Origin: an uncultured Sulfolobales archaeon
GTDB taxonomy: Archaea; Thermoproteota; Thermoprotei_A; Sulfolobales; NBVN01
Direction: 5' to 3'
Length of the DNA: 64,000 nt
Assembly (NCBI GenBank): GCA_937949785.1
Contig: CALEDH010000008.1
Location: forward strand, 1 to 64,000
A program made the translations under genes and the position numbers. A model generated the notes under the pieces. It ran no database searches, was not told the origin of the DNA, and saw only the letters and a program-made list of their open reading frames with translations. This document shows positions 59,572-64,000 of the stretch, piece after piece (position 1 is the first letter of the stretch; each line of letters opens with the position of its first letter).

Positions 59572-61545
59572 CTACCTTATTTGCTCTGGGATTCTCACAC
59601 CTAGAAGTACTATAGCTATTAACACTAATAGGATTAGAGCTATGAGGGACGTCATTAAGTCTGCTGTGTAGTTAGTTGCTGCGGAGCTTACCTCACCTAC
59701 GGTTTTAGTCTCAGTTACCACCACTGTCTTCGTTACTACCTCACTACATGGTTGTTGGGTAGTGGTTATGTAGGGTAACGCCTTACCAACATATTTCAAG
59801 CTTAAATATGTTGAGAGCAGCATTGAGAGCCTAGCTAGCATATATGTTTGATACTGTGGGTCGGAAGTATATGCGTTAGCTAATTCCATATATGCTACAA
59901 CATCAATCGGTGTTGTAGTGTTTAACATACTTAAGATTAGTGATATAGTTCTATTTAACGCTTCAACTGAAGCGGTATAGTTATTTGTAAACATTGAGGT
60001 TAACGTTAGGTACATATATCCTAGTGAGCTTAAACCAACTGCAAACTTATCTAAGTTATTGCTTAGAGAACTCATCAACGTATATCTTATGTAGGCATCG
60101 TTAAGTATATCTGACTGCCCTTTCGTAGAGTTGGAGAAGGCGATTATGTAGGCATAGATGTTTTGAGCGAGAGCTTCAATATTTACAACCATATTACTTA
60201 GATCTTCGGATGAGACGTACTCACCAACTAATGCGTGTTCCAGTAATTTAAGCCATAGCTTGGCTGTGTATACTCTTGCATCAGCTAACCCTAAGTAATA
60301 AGTAGACGTGGATAGTTCCTGAGAACTTAGGCTGTTATTTAAGTATATTAATGCGTCATAAGCTCTCTCCAACACGTTTGCTAATACATTAATCACACCT
60401 AGGTCTACGTGCTCACCCACTAGGTTGTGGGCTGTAGTGATGACGTCGTTTATTGATTTGTTTACGTTCCTAGCTTCAGATGTTAAGTACGTTCGATCTA
60501 GTAGTGTTTTAAGTAGGTGGTACCGCCATTTAGCATGTATAAGTGCTTGGAAGTAGGCTGATGAAGCAGCATATAGTAGTTGTTGGCTCTCCAACATATT
60601 AGCTCTTAACACAGTGTTATTTATGGAGAGCTCAATACTGCTAAGTAGGTTCCTAACGTACTGTACGTCAGTACCGCTTAAGGTTTTAAGTACATTACCC
60701 TTAATGGAATCCCCATCACTAACGTATCTCTGAACCTCACCGCTGATATCGCCAACCCACTCAGCAAATATGGGGTCTATCTTAGATCTCATTCTACTAA
60801 TTACAGCATAACCCCCACCATCTAACACCTTAAATAAACCATCGCTAAGTATTTCTAGGGCGTCGTAGATGTTAGCAATAGGTATTACCTCAACACCTAA
60901 CTTCCTACCGTAATCGATTAAGTCGGTAACTACTTGCTGAGTTCTATATATGATCAGATTTCCCCTCCTCTCCTCAACTGTAACATAGCTAACATCGTAT
61001 GTCTGACCGTAGGGTACTAAGAACTTCTTAGCTCCTACACCTGCAGCAGCTTCAAGCTTTGCTTTAAGACCTCCTACAGGACCTATACTTCCATCAGGCA
61101 TGATCATCCCAGTCATAATTACATCGCCATGTATAGGTATCCCTAGTAAGGAAGCTGCAAATGCTGCTGAGGTCACCGCGCTTGCGCTAGGACCACCCAC
61201 TATAGGTGATTCAGCCTTTATTGACATATAGTAATCGCAGCTCATGAAATCCACACCGGCTAACCTACTAGCTACTAAAGCAGCAATCCTAGTAGATGCT
61301 TGAAGGTCTATCTGACTTAACGGTAAGGTCTCAACGAACACATGTCCTGAGCCGGGACATACTACACGGACGTAAAGATCGGCGGTCACACCTACATAAC
61401 TACCATTAGGTAAGGAACTCACTGCAACTACTTTCACTTTACTGGTGTTATCATATATTGATGCATCAACTATGTAGGCCTGGACAATACTTAAAGCTAA
61501 GATAGTAAGTATTACATAGTTAACTAAGTTATGCATTGCCAACAC
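59572..61545 (-). CDS. Membrane-anchored Lon-like (S16) archaeal serine protease
   Basis: PIVGGPSASAVTSAAFAASLLG (catalytic Ser) and GGLKAKLEAAAGVGAKKFLVP (catalytic Lys); N-terminal signal, C-terminal TM. Confidence 0.85.
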   Translation of the reverse strand: MLAMHNLVNYVILTILALSIVQAYIVDASIYDNTSKVKVVAVSSLPNGSYVGVTADLYVRVVCPGSGHVFVETLPLSQIDLQASTRIAALVASRLAGVDFMSCDYYMSIKAESPIVGGPSASAVTSAAFAASLLGIPIHGDVIMTGMIMPDGSIGPVGGLKAKLEAAAGVGAKKFLVPYGQTYDVSYVTVEERRGNLIIYRTQQVVTDLIDYGRKLGVEVIPIANIYDALEILSDGLFKVLDGGGYAVISRMRSKIDPIFAEWVGDISGEVQRYVSDGDSIKGNVLKTLSGTDVQYVRNLLSSIELSINNTVLRANMLESQQLLYAASSAYFQALIHAKWRYHLLKTLLDRTYLTSEARNVNKSINDVITTAHNLVGEHVDLGVINVLANVLERAYDALIYLNNSLSSQELSTSTYYLGLADARVYTAKLWLKLLEHALVGEYVSSEDLSNMVVNIEALAQNIYAYIIAFSNSTKGQSDILNDAYIRYTLMSSLSNNLDKFAVGLSSLGYMYLTLTSMFTNNYTASVEALNRTISLILSMLNTTTPIDVVAYMELANAYTSDPQYQTYMLARLSMLLSTYLSLKYVGKALPYITTTQQPCSEVVTKTVVVTETKTVGEVSSAATNYTADLMTSLIALILLVLIAIVLLGVRIPEQIR

Positions 61546-61620
61546 CGTAAACCCCTACTTACAAAAAGTATTATTTTTATTCTTATTAGATTTTAAGAAA
61601 ATCGTGAAGTAATTTGTTAC

Positions 61621-62343
61621 TTAAACCTTAATTTTAATTAACGCGTTTAGAGACAGTCTACCAGCCCTCTCAACATACCTACGGAGTTCCTCAGCTGTGG
61701 CGAAGCCTAACTCCTCAACGAGGGAGTCACTTACCAGTAGGAGAGCTCCTGACTTAACACCCCTCAAAGAGCTTAACGCGAAGACCGTAGAACATTCCAT
61801 CTCCACAGCTATTATACCCCTACTCGTCCACTTCTTCACGAAGTCCGGGTCCTCAGCGTAGAATGCATCACTACTAACTACAGGCCCTACAACAAACTTA
61901 ACACCTGATTTAACGACTTCATCAACAATGCTGTTAAGTACTTCGTAATTCGGTGCTGTCGCCATACATATGTTTTCCTTTAAATACTGGTAGAGTATAC
62001 CTCCTTGATTATATGCAGCACCTGTTGGTATGACTACATCACCTATACCTAGTCCCTTAACCATCGCCCCACACGTTCCAAACCTAATGATAACCTTAGC
62101 ACCTAACATTATGAGTTCTTCAACTACTATAGCTGATGAAGGACCTCCAATCCCGTGGGTCGCTACGGTGACTGGGACGCCCTCATAAATACCAGTATAT
62201 ACTAGGAGGCCCCTATTACTGTTGACCAGTTTAGGCCCTTCAAGAAGTGATGTTAGCTGTTCGATACGCGCTGGGTCCCCCCCAATAATCACCCTCTCAG
62301 CTATCTCCCCCTTCTTAGCCCTTATTATAACTGGATTCACCAT
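61621..62343 (-). CDS. Nucleoside phosphorylase (uridine/purine phosphorylase family)
   Basis: VIIGGDPARIEQLTSLL, THGIGGPSSAIVVEELIMLGAKVIIRFGTCGAM, AVEMECSTVFALSSLRG. Confidence 0.93.
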   Translation of the reverse strand: MVNPVIIRAKKGEIAERVIIGGDPARIEQLTSLLEGPKLVNSNRGLLVYTGIYEGVPVTVATHGIGGPSSAIVVEELIMLGAKVIIRFGTCGAMVKGLGIGDVVIPTGAAYNQGGILYQYLKENICMATAPNYEVLNSIVDEVVKSGVKFVVGPVVSSDAFYAEDPDFVKKWTSRGIIAVEMECSTVFALSSLRGVKSGALLLVSDSLVEELGFATAEELRRYVERAGRLSLNALIKIKV

Positions 62344-62537
62344 AAGTAAGACCTATAGAATTAATTATTGAAACTATTTAAACTTGTAGTGAGGTGGTAA
62401 GAGGAACGTTACTTTGAATACTAGAGGATTAGGACTTCTGCTAATGCCCCTCACCCATCTACACTTCAGAAATATCTTAACATGAATTTGTAAATTTAAA
62501 TATTTAAACCGCTATCTGCATAACTTTATGATATAAC

Positions 62538-63479
62538 ATGTCGCTAGTACGGTATCTATGTAAGAGGGTGTATCACTCAATCCCAACCTTTATTGGTGCT
62601 TTATTATTCATGTTTATATTAGTCCGTGTATTGCCTGGGGACCCGGCTAGACTGATAGCTGGGCCTGAAGCGCTCGAACAGGATGTGGAGAGGATTAGAG
62701 AGCAGCTAGGTCTTAATAAACCGTTACATGAGCAGTTCGTGGACTACGTCGTAACCCTCATTAGAGGGGATCTCGGCAAGTCAATTAAGTTTAGGACGCC
62801 TGTCATTAACGAGGTATTAGCTAGGCTGCCTTATACCGTAGCATTAGCATTTGTTGCTGAGGCTATAGCTATTGCTGTAGCATTACCCTTAGGTATAATA
62901 TCTGCGTTAAGACCTAATTCTAAACTAACGTATGTGACGTCAGTCCTATCATTATTAGGGGCTTCCGCCCCTACATTCTGGGTAGCGCTCATGTTTATCT
63001 ACATTTTCTCAGTGAACCTTAGGATACTTCCTTCAAGCGGTGCTGACAGTCCAAGACATATAATACTGCCTGCAGCTACGTTGTCCCTCCTTCTAATGGG
63101 TAATCTAACTAGGATTACTAGGTCGTCGGTTATTGAAGCGTTGAATAGTAATCATATATTAACAGCTATTGCTAAGGGGCTTAGGGAAAGAGCTATACTG
63201 ATGAGGCATGTCCTTAAAAACTCTATGATACCCATAGTCACTTTAATGGGTCTTCAGATAGGTAGCCTCTTAGGCGGTGCTATCATCACTGAAACGGTGT
63301 ATGCGTGGCCTGGCATAGGATCCTTACTTATAGACTCAATATTCTTCAGGGATTACACATTAATTCAAGGTATAATACTCTTCATAGTGTTGGCGTTCAT
63401 AGTTATAAACATAGTGGTTGATGTGATTTACGCATTCATAGATCCGAGGATAAGGGATCTCCTGTGGAGGACAGGTTAA
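62538..63479 (+). CDS. Dipeptide/oligopeptide ABC transporter permease (DppB-like)
   Basis: VRVLPGDPARLIAGPEA, GDLGKSIKFRTPV, VLKNSMIPIVTLMGLQIGSLLGGAIITETVYAWPGIG. Confidence 0.95.
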   Translation: MSLVRYLCKRVYHSIPTFIGALLFMFILVRVLPGDPARLIAGPEALEQDVERIREQLGLNKPLHEQFVDYVVTLIRGDLGKSIKFRTPVINEVLARLPYTVALAFVAEAIAIAVALPLGIISALRPNSKLTYVTSVLSLLGASAPTFWVALMFIYIFSVNLRILPSSGADSPRHIILPAATLSLLLMGNLTRITRSSVIEALNSNHILTAIAKGLRERAILMRHVLKNSMIPIVTLMGLQIGSLLGGAIITETVYAWPGIGSLLIDSIFFRDYTLIQGIILFIVLAFIVINIVVDVIYAFIDPRIRDLLWRTG

Positions 63480-64000
63480 TACTTGAAAGGATAGCTGAGG
63501 TCAGACGGAGACGTCTGAAAGAGGTTTGGGAGACGTTTAAATCTAATAGAGTGGCCTACGCATCGTTATATGTAGTGATGATCATAGTAGCGTTGATATT
63601 AGTAGGTTTTGTTTACACGCCTTACGGTCCCTACGACTTTGACTTAGGTAATGCCAGGCAACCTCCCTCCATTAAACACCCACTAGGAACTGATGAATTA
63701 GGTAGGGACATATTAAGTAGGTTAATGGTAGGGGGTAGGTATACCATCGGCATCTCAGTAATCTCAGTCTTACTGGGGACGTTGTTGGGGAGCGTACTTG
63801 GACTCATCTCAGGCTACCTCGGCGGCAGTCTAGACACCGTAATACAGAGGATTGTTGATGTTGCTTTAGCCTTCCCAACAACGTTGTTAGCAATAGCCCT
63901 CATGGTATCCCTCGGACCTGGGATGACTAGCCTCATAGTAGCAATATCCTTAAGTACTTTCCCAGTGTATGCTAGATTGGTTAGAGGTACAGTCCTACAG
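63464..64000 (+). CDS. Dipeptide/oligopeptide ABC transporter permease (DppC-like), truncated at window edge
   Basis: Manual translation: VEDRLILERIAEVRRRRLKEVWETFKSNRVAYASLYVVM...HPLGTDELGRDILSRLMVGGRYTIGISVISVLLG...; not in ORF track. Confidence 0.92.
   Translation, partial: MEDRLILERIAEVRRRRLKEVWETFKSNRVAYASLYVVMIIVALILVGFVYTPYGPYDFDLGNARQPPSIKHPLGTDELGRDILSRLMVGGRYTIGISVISVLLGTLLGSVLGLISGYLGGSLDTVIQRIVDVALAFPTTLLAIALMVSLGPGMTSLIVAISLSTFPVYARLVRGTVLQ

Noticed and set aside
62390-62470. Possible alternative stems (gtgagg/cctcac versus gagg-attag/ctaat-cctc) upstream of dppB
   Set aside because: Lies upstream of the likely TATA (about 62490-62508), so not in the leader; imperfect pairing.

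Overview
The window looks like a chromosome segment from a thermophilic archaeon, probably Thermoproteota/Crenarchaeota. That assignment is an inference from gene content (LysW-dependent Lys/Arg synthesis, archaeal SRP RNA, archaeal families) and was not tested phylogenetically. Genes are dense and mostly metabolic or transport. Main blocks: (1) a LipS2/LipS1-type lipoyl synthase pair with a split LplA + LplB ligase (0.3-3.3 kb); (2) a B12-binding radical SAM protein, PiT + DUF47/PhoU-like phosphate transport, and the 7S SRP RNA (about 9044-9358); (3) a JAMM protease, CBS regulator, pgk and usp; (4) a divergent LysW-mediated lysine/arginine cluster including a lysW missing from the ORF track; (5) a complete branched-chain amino acid type ABC transporter; (6) AlaX, several membrane proteases, an M23/LytM-like protein, a beta-propeller protein and MATE; (7) a cofactor island (41.8-49.4 kb) with second LipS1-like and LipS2-like proteins, a fused LplA-LplB ligase, HypC/HypD and LarB/LarC; (8) a BtuFCD-like ABC system, prephenate dehydratase, and an AOR/ferredoxin/NSS-transporter operon whose transporter gene is broken by a -1 frameshift; (9) a membrane Lon-like S16 protease, a nucleoside phosphorylase and a DppBC start running off the right edge. 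The most interesting signals are the two divergent lipoate assembly systems in one window, the radical SAM protein with a Cys-rich insertion inside its cluster-binding loop, the M23-like protein, the frameshifted NSS transporter and a possible TnpB-type remnant near 14.2 kb. No CRISPR array, tRNA or rRNA was seen.
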